A stretch of 64,000 nt of DNA, taken from positions 70,332,971-70,396,970 of the forward strand of contig CM077022.1 of assembly GCA_039090855.1 (NCBI GenBank), in the 5' to 3' direction. Below, piece after piece: positions 42,190 through 52,392 of the stretch. The notes below the pieces were generated by a model. That model worked only from the letters and a program-made list of their open reading frames with translations, ran no database searches and was not told the DNA's origin. Each line of letters begins with the position of its first letter. The first letter of the stretch is position 1. The position numbers were made by a program, and so were the translations under genes. Origin of the DNA: Macrothele yani (lineage: Eukaryota > Arthropoda > Arachnida > Araneae > Macrothelidae).

Positions 42190-44060
42190 ATGTTACCGGG
42201 TATGTATGTCCGTCTGTACCCACGATATCTCTGCAACTATTAGTCCGATTTGAAAAATTCGTTTTGCATTGGAAAGCTTGAAATATGCGAATGCTGATCC
42301 TTTATTTCGTTTTTTTTTTTTTTTTTTTACGATGTACAATGTTGCCGCTAGAGGGCGTAAATGCAGATGATGTCGAATTCCAAAATACGTTGTATACCAC
42401 ATATTTGCTTCTAAACATCCGATTAAAAAAATTATTTTATCTTTCGATCCTATAGTTACTTTTTCAATTTGCGCATAGATTTCCCGCTAGAGGGCGTACA
42501 AGTAAATTACATTTTCCCCTATAACTCATTTTCTAAAACTCCGATTTGAAAAACATTTTCTTCAGCTGATACACCTCTTGATGGAAAATCTTTTGCATAT
42601 AATTTCTAATTTTTGGTAAAGAATACTTTGGCCACCAGGGAGTGTAAGTGTTAATTTTTGCTTCTGATGTATTTGCCATAAACTCTGAGCTCCTAAAATA
42701 TCGAATGAAAAATTCTTTCGTGGACTGATGCCACTCACATCGCTAAACCTTTTCGGAATATTTTCTCCTTAAAATATTCCACTGTTTCTCCGCCAGGGGG
42801 CGTAGATGTATATTTTATTTTTGTCAATATCTCTACTTCGAGGAGTCCGATTTGAAAAATTCCTTCTTTGTTGGATAGTGTTTTCAGAGTGACATGTTTT
42901 TCATATAATTTCAAAATTTTCAAGTGATTCATAGACTTTCCGCTAGGAGGCGTAAAGGTAAATCCCCCCACCCCTATATCTTTGCTTCTAAATCTCCGAT
43001 TTGAAAAATTCTTTCAGCACCGGATACCGCTCCTGATGAGAAATCCTTTGCACATAATTTCTAATTTTTGTAAAAATGGTTTGGCCACCAGGTGGCGTAA
43101 GTCTTAATTTCCGCTTCTGATGTATTTGCAGCAAAATATGAGCTTCTAAAATCTCGATTGAAAAAAAAGTCGTTTGTTGACCGATACTACTCAAGTCGAC
43201 AAACCTTTTAGGAACATCTTCTTCTTGAAATAATGCATGGTTTTACGCCAGGAGGCGTAGATGTACATCTTATTTTTGTCAATATCTCTACTTCTAAGAG
43301 TCCGATTTGAAAAATTCCTTCTTTGTTGGATAGTGTTTCCGATGCGAAAATTTTTTCCCTGTAATTTCAAAATTTTCAAGTAAATCATAGACTTTCCGCT
43401 AGGGGGCACAAAGGTAAATCGCGTTTTCTGCGTTATTTCTGCTTCTAAAACTCCGATTTGAAAAATTCTTCCTGTTTCGCATACAAGACCTCATGGAAAA
43501 TATTTTACACATAATTTCTAATGTTTGGTAAAGAACGGTTTGGCCACCAGGGGGCATAAGGGTTGATCATGATCATATGTAGAGGATTTTAGGAAGAGAG
43601 TGTCTGACCCCAGGTCTTAAACATCCCTTAGAAATATGAAACTAGGAGATTTGGGCTAGAGCGCCCGATAGGAAAGTGACACGGAAGCGAAGTAGAAAGG
43701 GGGAGGAAGACGTCCTTATTTATTACCGGGGGCCAGTACCCGGAGGCATAAGGGTTAATTTCTGCTTCTGATGTATTTGTAGAAAAATCTGGGCTCCTGA
43801 AAACTCGACTGAATTTTTTTTCTCGGACCGATACCGCTCAATAGAAAAACCTTTCGAGAATACTTTCTTCCCAAAGTAATGCATGGTTTTCCCACCAGGG
43901 GACGTAAAGTCACATCTTATTTTTGTCGATATCTCTGTTTCTAAGAGTCCGATTTGAAAAATGCTTTCTGTGTTGGAGAGCGTTTCCGGTACGAAATGTT
44001 TCTCATATAAATTCATGTTTTCCTTAACGCACAAGTCTGCAACCAGAGGGCGTAAGCTCA
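42190..44060. repeat. Trimeric higher-order array of ~150-bp monomers with CTCF-like motifs
   Basis: Eleven copies of a 15-bp motif, consensus CCRCYAGRGGGCGTA, start at 42345, 42484, 42632, 42790, 42940, 43085, 43245, 43396, 43544, 43892 and 44040, all on the plus strand. Spacing is 139-160, and 165 at the SINE-B insertion after subtracting the insert. Type order is A A B C A B C A B C A, where A=CCGCTAG, B=CCACCAG and C=(C)GCCAGG/CCCACCAG. Same-type copies are about 455-465 bp apart, so the real unit is an ABC trimer. Each monomer also has TCCGATTTGAAAAATTC or a variant. The motif resembles the CTCF core (CCASYAGRKGGC). Binding is inference. Confidence 0.85.
43565..43744 (-). repeat. SINE-B copy 4, truncated
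   Basis: Tail half of SINE-B (GATCATATGTAGAGGATTTT through GGGGGCCAGTACCCGG). GGCATAAGGGTT is present on both sides (about 43553-43564, 43745-43756) as target duplication within the array. Confidence 0.88.
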
Positions 44061-45179
44061 CGATTCCGTTTACAGCAATATCTGAGGGATTAAAAACCCG
44101 ATTGAAAAACTTCTTTCTTCCATCAGATTCTATTGTTTTCCATACCCGTTCCATTGACTTTGAATAACTTTGATAAATTTAATGTGCGTCAGGACGGATT
44201 CAAAAGACGTGCTTATTACACCCGAAAATTCGGTGTTATCTTTCTTGTTGATTTCTAAATTTACTTTGATTTTGAATAAAATACATTATAAAACGTACAA
44301 CGCCGTACAGACAGTTGCAGGTGTTTGAAATTTTGACTCTAGAAAACAAATCTTTGCAATATAATTTACATATATGCTAATTGGTAAAGGTAGTTTAGAG
44401 CGATGTAGTAGAATATAAAAAAAAATCATGTAGGGAAATTTCCAAACTTAAAAAAAAAAAGAACACAAAAGCATTCCAGACCAGATTATTCTGCATTTTG
44501 TAACATTAACATAGCTTTACGCTTAATAGTATAATAATCACAATATTATCATATGTGTGTGCAGTTTCCAGATCAAGTACATCATGAAAAGAGAGAGAGA
44601 GAGAATTGCATCAAATGCGTCAGCGCTTCAACTTGATCTTCTTTTCTCTAAAACTCGACTTGCTGCACTAAAAACCAACGTCATCCCAAAAATCGCGAGA
44701 GTGAGGAAATTTAAAAAATAAGTAAAAATACTTCTAACTGCACAATTTTGGAAATTAATACATCATTTTAAAGATAAGATTCTTGATTTTTAATAAAATA
44801 CAAAAAATGGGAATGTGATTTTTTTCCAGTTTTTCGATACCAGACTTCCTTAAACTAATCCTTGCTTGGGCCATAGCTTTGGACAATGCATAATGCAAGT
44901 CTTGCAATGGCAGCTAGTTTAGGAAACTGAAAATCCTTCCACCATGGTAACAAATCCACAATGAAATTCAACACGTGTAATTCAACCGGGCTCGGAATTA
45001 CACGTGTTGAATTAATTTCAGTAATGAAATTCAAGACTTGTAATTCCGAGCCCGGGCCGGGTTTTTTGGTAGTTAATGAATTCTGAGCCCGTCCGAGTCC
45101 GGGCCGGGTCCGGGCCCGAACTCATCTCTAATCTGCAGTATGGTCCATTTGTCAGTATGGACATAAAGTCAAATAAAGA

Positions 45180-46131
45180 CATAGTCACTCATGGTTTAAA
45201 AATCGTCGAACGATGTGGCACGTATCGAGAATTACTGCTTTTTGGATTTTGGGCCTTAGGTTTTGTAGACCTAATGCATCAAGCTGAGTTGGAAGAGTCT
45301 GAGGAATTATTCCAGTTGCAGAGATAATCAGTGGACGTATGTGAACTGTTTTCAGCTTCCACATCTGTTCAATCTCTGCAGCCAATTCCACATACTTGTT
45401 GCATAAATATTCTGAATATTACGGTCCAACGGCACCGATATGTCGAAAATGACTGCTTGCTTCTGCCTTTTGTCATACAGCACTGTGTCTGGACGATTGG
45501 CAGAGATGGTTACATCTATTTTAATCTCACGGCCCGAATATAATTTCTGTTGTTTATTATCTAGTGCCTCAGTGGGTTGATATTTACAGTGCGGTACTTC
45601 TGACACTGATAGTTCTGTATCGTGCGCTAATTGTTGATGTATCACCTTGGCAAAATTATTATGTCGCTGCATATAATCAACGTTGGTGCCTCCCCCGCAG
45701 ATGTGTTCAGTAGTCTCACTGCGCATACCACATCTTCTACATTTGTCACTTTGGAGGTCCTTTAAAATGTATTTTCTATAATTTTTTATTGCAATCACTT
45801 TGTCTTGAACAGCCTTCCTAAACCTAAAAGTCTCTTCATATAATTTTCCTCGCTTCAGCTACTGATCTGAGGCTTTCTTGTCAACTTTTGGCCTGTTTAA
45901 CCGGTTTGGATGAGCCTCGTGAAGTTCCTTTTGCTTCCATTTTCGAATCTGGTCTTCTGTAGACGATTCATTTATTTTAACAACAGGTTTACTTAACATT
46001 AGTGGAGTGCTCTCTTTGTCTGCAGCACATACGACAGACATCAAATATATTATTTTCATTGCATTTAGAGTGAAAGTTATTATTATTATTTTCTTCTTTA
46101 TTCGAAATATACGAAGCGCAGCATATGACAA
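45180..46131 (-). pseudogene. RLE-type non-LTR retrotransposon C-terminus, copy 1
   Basis: Minus strand: STEDQIRKWKQKELHEAHPN, then IKNYRKYILKDLQSDKCRRC GMRSETTEHI (zinc knuckle C-x2-C..H), then RPDTVLYDKRQKQAVIFD, then (one frame off) PLIISATGIIPQTLP and LQKAVILDTCHIVRRFL. The zinc knuckle followed by R-P-D-x14-D matches the restriction-like endonuclease of R2/R4/NeSL-type elements; clade placement is inference. No reverse transcriptase lies upstream. It has stops and one frameshift. Confidence 0.7.
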
Positions 46132-46198
46132 TCAAATATAAACAACAAAATTATCATTGACTGGTGCTATTGAGCTGATACGAGTTTCCACTGGAGAC

Positions 46199-46640
46199 CT
46201 AGGTATCAGTCAAGAATCGGCGTAAAATATATGATGTCCCAAGTAAAGCTGTTTTCTGCAGTTCTCTAGGTGGTATATCAGAAAGCTGCAATTTTTCGAA
46301 ATGATTCATAAAATTTTTTGACATTGTTCTAATTGCCACGATGACAATGAGGACTACCGTTGTGTGTTTAGTCCATAATCGGATAACTTCTATGGCCAGG
46401 TCTCTATATTTAGTCATTTTTCCAGTTCTTTTTCATCGACTCTGGCATCTCCAGGAGTCGCTATATCAATTAGCCAGACTTTCCGATTTCCTATGACTGT
46501 TATGTGTGGTGTATTATGTTCTCGGTGCCGATCGGTTTGAATTGAAAATACCACAAGATCTTGACTCGATCATTTTCTACGACTTTCTCAGCCTGATGTT
46601 CCCATGAGTTTTTCGATGCTGGCAGATTATTATTATTGAT
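46199..46640 (-). pseudogene. RLE-type non-LTR retrotransposon C-terminus, copy 2
   Basis: A second, different copy of the same region: AEKVVENDRVKILW, ITVIGNRKVWLIDIATPGDA, MTKYRDLAIEVIRLW and LQKTALLGTSYILRRFLTDT before the stop at 46199. The endonuclease motif is partly lost. It is not a tandem duplicate of copy 1, because the sequences differ widely. Confidence 0.65.
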
Positions 46641-47316
46641 ATTTAAGTTAGGCCTATAATAATTTAAAATGATATACCTTGTAAGTATATGTAAAGAAGA
46701 ATTTTTATTTACCAAGTAAGAGTAAAATATACAGAGGTCAATACTCACGGAACAATTTAAATTAAAGATTTTCTTCTTGCATTGGCCTGAGAAAATCTGC
46801 CGATTACCTCAGAAAAGTTTCTTTGTAGCATTACATTTTTTCTCAGAGCACATTGACACTAGTGCATTCAGTTTATTATCCACAAGAACTGATCTGTTAG
46901 CTTCTTCATTCTGTTTAGGACAGGAAACCATTTTTCGCTGTACAGTTAGTGACTGATACAGTAAGGATAGTCCTTAACACAATTTCTCGGTTAGGGAAAG
47001 TATTTTGTAGGTTGCTGTGTCTTATGTAACAGTACAGTTCTGGTATCGTTGACGTTTCTAGCTCAACGTACATCTTGAAATGAGAGAACTCGTTCCCTAA
47101 ATCATTGTTAAAGTGTTCTGGATAGCAATATTCTAATTTCAGTGCAGCTTCCATAATATCATTGTTTGCTGCCGGTGATACAACGGAGAAGAGACAACGC
47201 TTCAAAGCGATTAGGCAGTACCTCATAGGCGTTCGTCCTTCTTGCCAAGTTAGCTATCAACGAATCAATGGTAATAATAAATACACAAGTTCTGAATTTT
47301 GTTCTTTCATCTAGAG

Positions 47317-48099
47317 CAGGGGTGGGGAACCTGCGGCCTTTTAGGCCATTAAGTGCGGTCTGTTCAGTGAATCAAAATTTTGCAGAACAAATCTTTTTAT
47401 TAATATGCTTTTTTTAATCTTTTATTATTTTTATTTTAATCTTGAAATGACCGTATTTAAAATACCAAAGAGTAAAAGAAGATTCAACGAAATAATGCTC
47501 CCCTACTGACTGCCACAATTAAAGCATTAGTAAGTCATAAGGGCCATTTTGACACCTGCTACCCTCATGATTTCGTTCTATGGCTCCTGAAGAACTATAG
47601 AGGGAATTGGTTGAGCTCTCAGAAGAGGACATTTTAAAGACCTTATTTGACGCTACGAAAGATCCAGTTGAAATATGGAAAAATGCAATGTCATACCGAC
47701 GCCCTCGGCAGCATGCACGAAAAATGCTTTCTTCCTTTTCATCCACTTATTTCTGCGAATCTACCTTATACTACCGAACCCAAATCAAAACGCCCTTAAG
47801 GTCACAAATGAAGGATACCAATTTAAAAGATCAGCTTAAAGTTCAGACCTCCGTGTTGCAGCTAAATATTCAAATGCTTTCCAACAAAAAGCAGTCACAA
47901 CAACGTCATTAAAATGTTAGTTAACTTTAGAATTAGCTTTTTTGTTTTCATTTTTTGAAGTTAGTTAGTGCATAGTAAGATTTTAACAAAATAATGTACA
48001 TTTCGAAGTATATCTGATTGAAGTTTATTGACTGTGGCCTTGGTAGATTACAACTAACTTAATGCGGCCTTCCAAAATGGAAAGGTTTCCCCACCTCTC
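47317..48099 (+). mobile_element. hAT element remnant with dimerisation domain, 8-bp target duplication
   Basis: ATCTAGAG at 47309-47316 and 48100-48107 flanks ends CAGGGGTGGGGAACCTGCGG and GGTTTCCCCACCTCTC. Plus strand 47607-47912 reads LSEEDILKTLFDATKDPVEI and SSFSSTYFCESTLYYRTQIK, then DTNLKDQLKVQTSVLQLNIQ. This is the C-terminal hAT dimerisation region of the EPM2AIP1/SCAND3-like group. The N-terminal two thirds are deleted (783 bp total). It sits inside the ZMYM1-like fossil. Confidence 0.85.
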
Positions 48100-48474
48100 A
48101 TCTAGAGTGTCTTCAATACCTCGCTCTTCATCCGTAAACACTTTACGTTTCCTACTCTTTGTGTACCTTGGTGTTCCATTTCCACAAATAATTAAAGCAG
48201 TCTTTTCATAGCATTCGAATTCATTCCTTTTTTCATTCAAAAACCCTCTTCAATGTTTGAAGTTGCTTGCTGGATGCTACAATATTGAGAATTGGTTTTT
48301 GAAAATTGTTGCCATACTTACTGACCCTTTCTAAAATATCATCCCAGGAGACAGAAAGGAAAGCAGTTTCAAAATTATGAAACTTGAGCTCAAGACCTTG
48401 AGCTTCAAATCGAATTGCTGGTTTCATGGAAGCGTCTTCAGACAAGTCCTGTAAAGCGTTTTGAATTTTCTTAA

Positions 48475-49099
48475 CCTTTAACTGTGTATGCGGGGTGCTC
48501 ACAGCACCCCACGATCTTAAATTGTAGATAATTCTGAAACGCTGGTTGGCAACACTGCAGTGTCACTGTCTATCTTTTAATTAGAGGTTATAGTTTATGT
48601 CATTGTACCCAAAGCCATTGCACGTGCTATATTGTTTTCTCTGTGAAGTGAATTAGTGATTAGGGTGTTGTGAACACCCCAAGTACGTCTTTAGGTTATA
48701 CTTTTTTGGTATTGCAATTTTCTGATTATTATGAAAATTGGTCCAATGTGTTGATATTTTTGCTTTACAGCTCTATGAATGTTATTGACACCCAGAATGT
48801 TATTGTCACAGTTTCTATGAATGTTATTTTCAGTTTCAAACACACTTTATTTTCAATGTTCTAGGTATATTGAATGATTAATAATTTCAAAAATGTGGTA
48901 ATGTCTTTTCAAAGAAGAATAGACTATTTCCCAAAATTGATTACTCTAGCATGTTTTTTCTTGTTGGTAAAGGTCTAATGAATCTATAGATGATGTACAG
49001 TTGATCTATTTTCAAACGTATCACGTGCAAGTATTTCTTTTTTCGGGGGTGTTATGAGCACCCCGCCTCGTGATTTTTACCCTCCTACATAGTTAAAGG
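48475..49099. mobile_element. piggyBac-type MITE with sub-terminal hairpins
   Basis: TTAA at 48471-48474 and 49100-49103 flanks ends CCTTTAACTGTGTATG and CTACATAGTTAAAGG. Next to each end is a hairpin word, GGGGTGCTCACAGCACCCC at the left and GGGGTGTTATGAGCACCCC at the right, as in piggyBac terminal structures. AGGGTGTTGTGAACACCCC occurs again at 48662. Non-coding. Removing it with one TTAA brings the flanking hAT fossil (ALVRNF / KKIQNAL) back together. Confidence 0.88.
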
Positions 49100-49310
49100 T
49101 TAAAATTTCGTACTAAAGCTTTTATGTCATCTGCTCCGGCTGACCAACGAGTTTCAGATAAAGATTTTAACACAGGGGTACTATTTTTTTAAAGATACCG
49201 TTGTAAAATATCACAATTATGGGTTAATGATGAAAAAAATGTATAGAGCTTGTGAGGTACCTGCCAGCAGGACGCACACGACATAAAGGCAGTTAGCAGT
49301 CAGAACGAAC

Positions 49311-49382
49311 GTCCGCGTAGCTCAATTGGTAGAGGGACTTAATCCGAAATGAGGGGACCCGGGTTCGAGCCCCGGGGTGGAC
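49311..49382 (+). repeat. tRNA-like head 1 of SINE-C
   Basis: A box TAGCTCAATTGG and B box GGTTCGAGCCC are intact. Acceptor halves GTCCGCG and GGGTGGAC pair imperfectly. It is a tRNA-derived promoter, not a credible functional tRNA. Confidence 0.7.
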
Positions 49383-49737
49383 AAAAATGACGGAGAAATT
49401 TACTTCGTTATAATGGAGCCCGAACTTTCCCGATGGCCCTGCCGTTCAAAATCTCGCAATGGTGTGATGTTCTTTCCACACCGCGAGAGAGGAAAAATAA
49501 GAGAATTCCTGCTCCAGCGCTTCAAAAAATAAATGTGTGTGACGTTGCATTCCACACACCAGATTGACTGGGAGTTTTCAGGTGCACGTTCTACAGCGGA
49601 TGGCTGCCTGAAACGATTCATGGTCACGGCTGATCCGTGGGCCATGTCCCCCGGCCCTCTTTCGGGTGGGGAGTATATGTGACGTACCTACCAGCAGGAC
49701 GCACACGACATAAATGCAGATAGCAGTCGGAACGAAC

Positions 49738-49809
49738 GTCCACGTAGCTCAATTGGTATAGTGACTTATTCCGGAATGAGGGGACCCGGGTTCGAGCCCC
49801 GACGTGGAC
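49738..49809 (+). repeat. tRNA-like head 2 of SINE-C
   Basis: The acceptor stem GTCCACG / CGTGGAC is a perfect 7-bp match, with intact A and B boxes. The anticodon arm CTTATTCCGGAATGAG gives a short or six-base loop, and the D stem is weak (GCTC/AGTG). A genuine tRNA gene captured by the repeat cannot be fully excluded. Confidence 0.6.
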
Positions 49810-50132
49810 AAAAATGAAGGAGAAATTTACTTCGTTATAAGCTCCTGAACAAATCGGAAAAGCACTATAGCTTGAACACAACTGATCCCACAAGATACAG
49901 TTAGCGGACAGCACAAGGAATATATTCAGCTAAGAAATTGTGGTTTTTAATTCTAGCTTGGAGTCCTGACATGTTAGGCGCGTTGTCATAGCTTTGTCCC
50001 AGACAAAACTCAATGTCTAAGTACAATTCTGAAAGGCAATTCATCACAGCCTCTTCTAAGGAGCTAGGGGAGTGTGAATCTCCAGGGAAAAGCTTGAGCT
50101 GAACTTTTCAAACTGCATCAAACAGAGAGATA

Positions 50133-51368
50133 CACGGTCGAGTCACTTCATTGGTGACCACCTGCTAATATCCAGAGTAACCACCGTGTGCAGCGCGGGC
50201 AGCAGCTAGACGGGCTGGAAGTGACTCAATAAAGTGCTGGAAGGTGTTCACAGGTATGTGGAGCCATGCTGACTGCAGTGCATCTGACAGCTGCTGGAAA
50301 GTGCGTGGCTGGAGAATCCATAGAGCGAAGAACACGATCGAGGTGATCCCACAGATGCTCAGTTGGGTTTAAATCTGGGGAACTAGGGGGCCAGGGAGAT
50401 ACTTTGTAGTCTTCATCGTGCTCTTCCAACCACTCTCGGATATTTCTTGCTGCGGGACACGTCACATTGCTGAAAGATCATCATCGTGCTGGAAGATCCC
50501 ATCCACCCCACGGAGGACAATCAGCATGCATGGGTGTACGTGGTCTGCAAGGATGAATTCCTAACAAATCCGGTCCATAGTGCTTTCCACACGTATGAGT
50601 GGACCTAGGGAATGCCACGAAAACATTCCCCAGACCATAATGCTGCCCCCACCAGCTTGTGTTCTGCCAGCAATGGTTGAAGAGTGTTTCTTCCCCGATG
50701 TTTCTCGCCTTATACGCCAAAAGTTCATCCGTTCGATGAAGCAGAAAATGTGACTCATCGGAGAAGGCAATCCTTTGCCAATCAGCGGAGGTCCAATTCC
50801 GATACAGCCGTACAAATGTAATCCTTTTCTGCCGATGCACCTTCGTTAGTATAGGTGCAGTGACCATCCGTCTACATCAGAGCCTCATACGCAGCAGGGT
50901 TCGCTGAACTGTCGTTTTAGACACACTTCCGGTAGCCCCCTGGTTCATTCGGCTAGTGAGTTGCTCCACTGTAGCTTGTGGTTCGGCTCTTACGCACCTT
51001 CGAAGCCGACGTTCACTTCTTACATCAATGGCACGTGGTGCTCCGCAGCTTCCACCTCGCTTATTCGCAATGGTGCCATTTCTCCAATCACGATACACAT
51101 TAACCACAGCAGCACGCGAACAGTTCACAAACTGCGCTGTTTTAGAAATACGGCCACCCTTGTCCCGAAAGCCGATAATCATCCTTTTTTGCAAATCTGA
51201 TAAATCACTTCTTTTATCCATGACAGCAACGAATGATATGTTTTCAGAATGTCTATAGCAGACCTTATATACCCTCCAAGCCAGCTCACGACATGTGCCT
51301 TCTTTCATTGGCTACGCGCTGTTGACGTCAAAAGTAGGATGTGGTCACAACAATGTGACTCGACTGTG
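50133..51368 (-). mobile_element. Tc1-like element (family H), decayed
   Basis: Inverted ends CACRGTCGAGTCAC with TA outside (50131-50132, 51369-51370), 1236 bp. Transposase on the minus strand from about 51222: MDKRSDLSDLQKRMIIGFRD, TAQFVNCSRAAVVNVYRDW (helix-turn-helix), SVSKTTVQRTLLRMRL, TSADWQRIAFSDESHFLLHR (first D), GGGSIMVWGMFSWHSLGPLI, DGIFQHDD (second D region), SPDLNPTEHLWDHLD (E), ending LPARLAAARAAHGGYS. Three or more frameshifts and two stops. It interrupts or abuts the ZMYM1-like fossil. Confidence 0.92.
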
Positions 51369-51370
51369 TA

Positions 51371-51814
51371 TATTACAGTTGTTTGCAGATAACTATGCAT
51401 CCTTCCGAATATAATGAGCAAAAAGGTGTTCTTCGCGGGAGCGAAAAATGAGAGACCTGTGGCTTTTTTTTTTTTTTTTTTTTTTTTTTACAACAGAGTC
51501 AAAAGATTTTTTTGCTATGTGCAAAACATTGAAGTATTATGTTAAGTGAATTTCCAGAGTAAATAATTTAAATAGTTTTAGGTTTTTTGTAATACAGTTC
51601 TTAATCGTTACTTAGTTATTTGCTTACTTATGTTGTGACATTTCGTATAAACCGGAGAAGTCCTTAGACACTGCCACACGGCAGGTGCATGTTTTATGTG
51701 TGTAATCGTGAGGCATATCAAAAAGCAGGCCTTAGTTCTTTAAAATAATAAATTTTGCAAGATATGATTTGTTTTTCACGAGATAAAGTGAAATAATTTT
51801 GATTTTACGAAAAA
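51371..51814. other. Non-coding, with a long T run
   Basis: A run of about 27 T at 51463-51489. Otherwise nothing recognised. Confidence 0.4.
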
Positions 51815-52039
51815 GCCGCCCCCGTGGCGCAGTGGTCTAAGCGATTGCCTCTGATCATTCGTCCGAAAGGGGTCCGGGTTCGAATCCCGGTGAGGCATGG
51901 ATGTTGTGTTTGTCCTACGGCACTGGCTCTCTCCCTTCCCTGGAGCCAGTGACCCTAAATTAGGGACGGGCGACTGCTTATATCCCATTGATTTGCTCAC
52001 GGTGGGCGTTAAATCTCCAATTGAAAAAAAAAAAAAAAA
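51815..52039 (+). repeat. SINE-A copy 12
   Basis: Full-length. Flanked by TTTTACGAAAAA and TTTAACGAAAAA as target duplication (one mismatch). Confidence 0.93.
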
Positions 52040-52392
52040 AGGTTTAACGAAAAATCTTCGTAGGTTCCAAATAATTTGATTTATCAAAACGCCCGCAAAT
52101 CCTAGTTAATAATATGGAAGTTAAAATTTTGAGAGCTAATGGATTTTCGCAAAAGGGCCTCGAAAGTATCTTTTTACTGGCGGGCCTTCGAGTCTTTCCT
52201 GTACGCCACTGCTTGAGGGGTGATCGTCAAATAGGGGTGGTGGCTAAGAGAGGTTTCACTGTACCTAAAAACACTACAAACTGGCCTATGAATCGCAGAG
52301 GAAATTTCAATCTGACAGATGACCTTACTTTGTGGAGTTAACTTCTGAATCTCGGAGAGAAGCTTCGGGATGCATTTCTTCATAATTGTTCA

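Larger units (their letters stand above)
42158..44214. mobile_element. Insert bounded by AGCACGTCTTTTG inverted words
   Basis: AGCACGTCTTTTG (42159-42171) and CAAAAGACGTGCT (44201-44213) are exact complements bracketing the repeat array. A GTATGTATGTCCGTCTG stretch lies just inside the left end and GGACGGATT just inside the right. It is probably a second repeat-carrying element nested in the hAT. Class unknown; ends inferred from a 13-bp match only. Confidence 0.45.
41805..45130. mobile_element. hAT-type element, long form, carrying a repeat array
   Basis: Ends TAGAGATGAGTTCGGG and CCCGAACTCATCTCTA with 8-bp target duplication ATCTGCAG (41797-41804, 45131-45138). The outer 150 bp on the left and 320 bp on the right match the 512-bp MITE at 38101. 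The middle (about 41960-44800) is extra and contains the CTCF-like repeat array, SINE-B copy 4 and AT-rich DNA. No hAT transposase recognised, so it is non-autonomous. Confidence 0.88.
49250..49850 (+). repeat. SINE-C: tandem tRNA-derived unit, two heads 427 bp apart
   Basis: GTACCTRCCAGCAGGACGCA starts at 49259 and 49684, each followed by a tRNA-like segment and ACAAAAATGAMGGAGAAATT. A unique body (49400-49680) lies between the heads. The block splits the ZMYM1-like fossil between FVQEL and LYTFF. AGCT-containing flanks (GAGCTT / AAGCTC) may be a short target duplication. Confidence 0.75.
46740..50130 (-). pseudogene. ZMYM1-like hAT transposase fossil, broken by nested insertions
   Basis: Read on the minus strand the pieces join in order. 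50112-49920: NCLSELYLDIEFCLGQSYDN APNMSGLQARI, then AEYIPCAVR. About 49240-49100: LYTFFSS and LKSLSETRWSAGADDIKALV. 48470-48108: KKIQNALQDL, GLELKFHNFETAFLSV, FECYEKTALI. 47308-46760: EFSHFKMYVE, LQNTFPNREIVLRTILTVSV TNC. These match the order of the RNase-H fold and hAT dimerisation end of TTF/ZMYM1-like hAT transposases. Insertions at 49250-49850, 48475-49099 and 47317-48099 separate the pieces. The left part of the protein (zinc finger) is absent beyond the Tc1 at 50133. Many stops; fossil. Confidence 0.78.
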
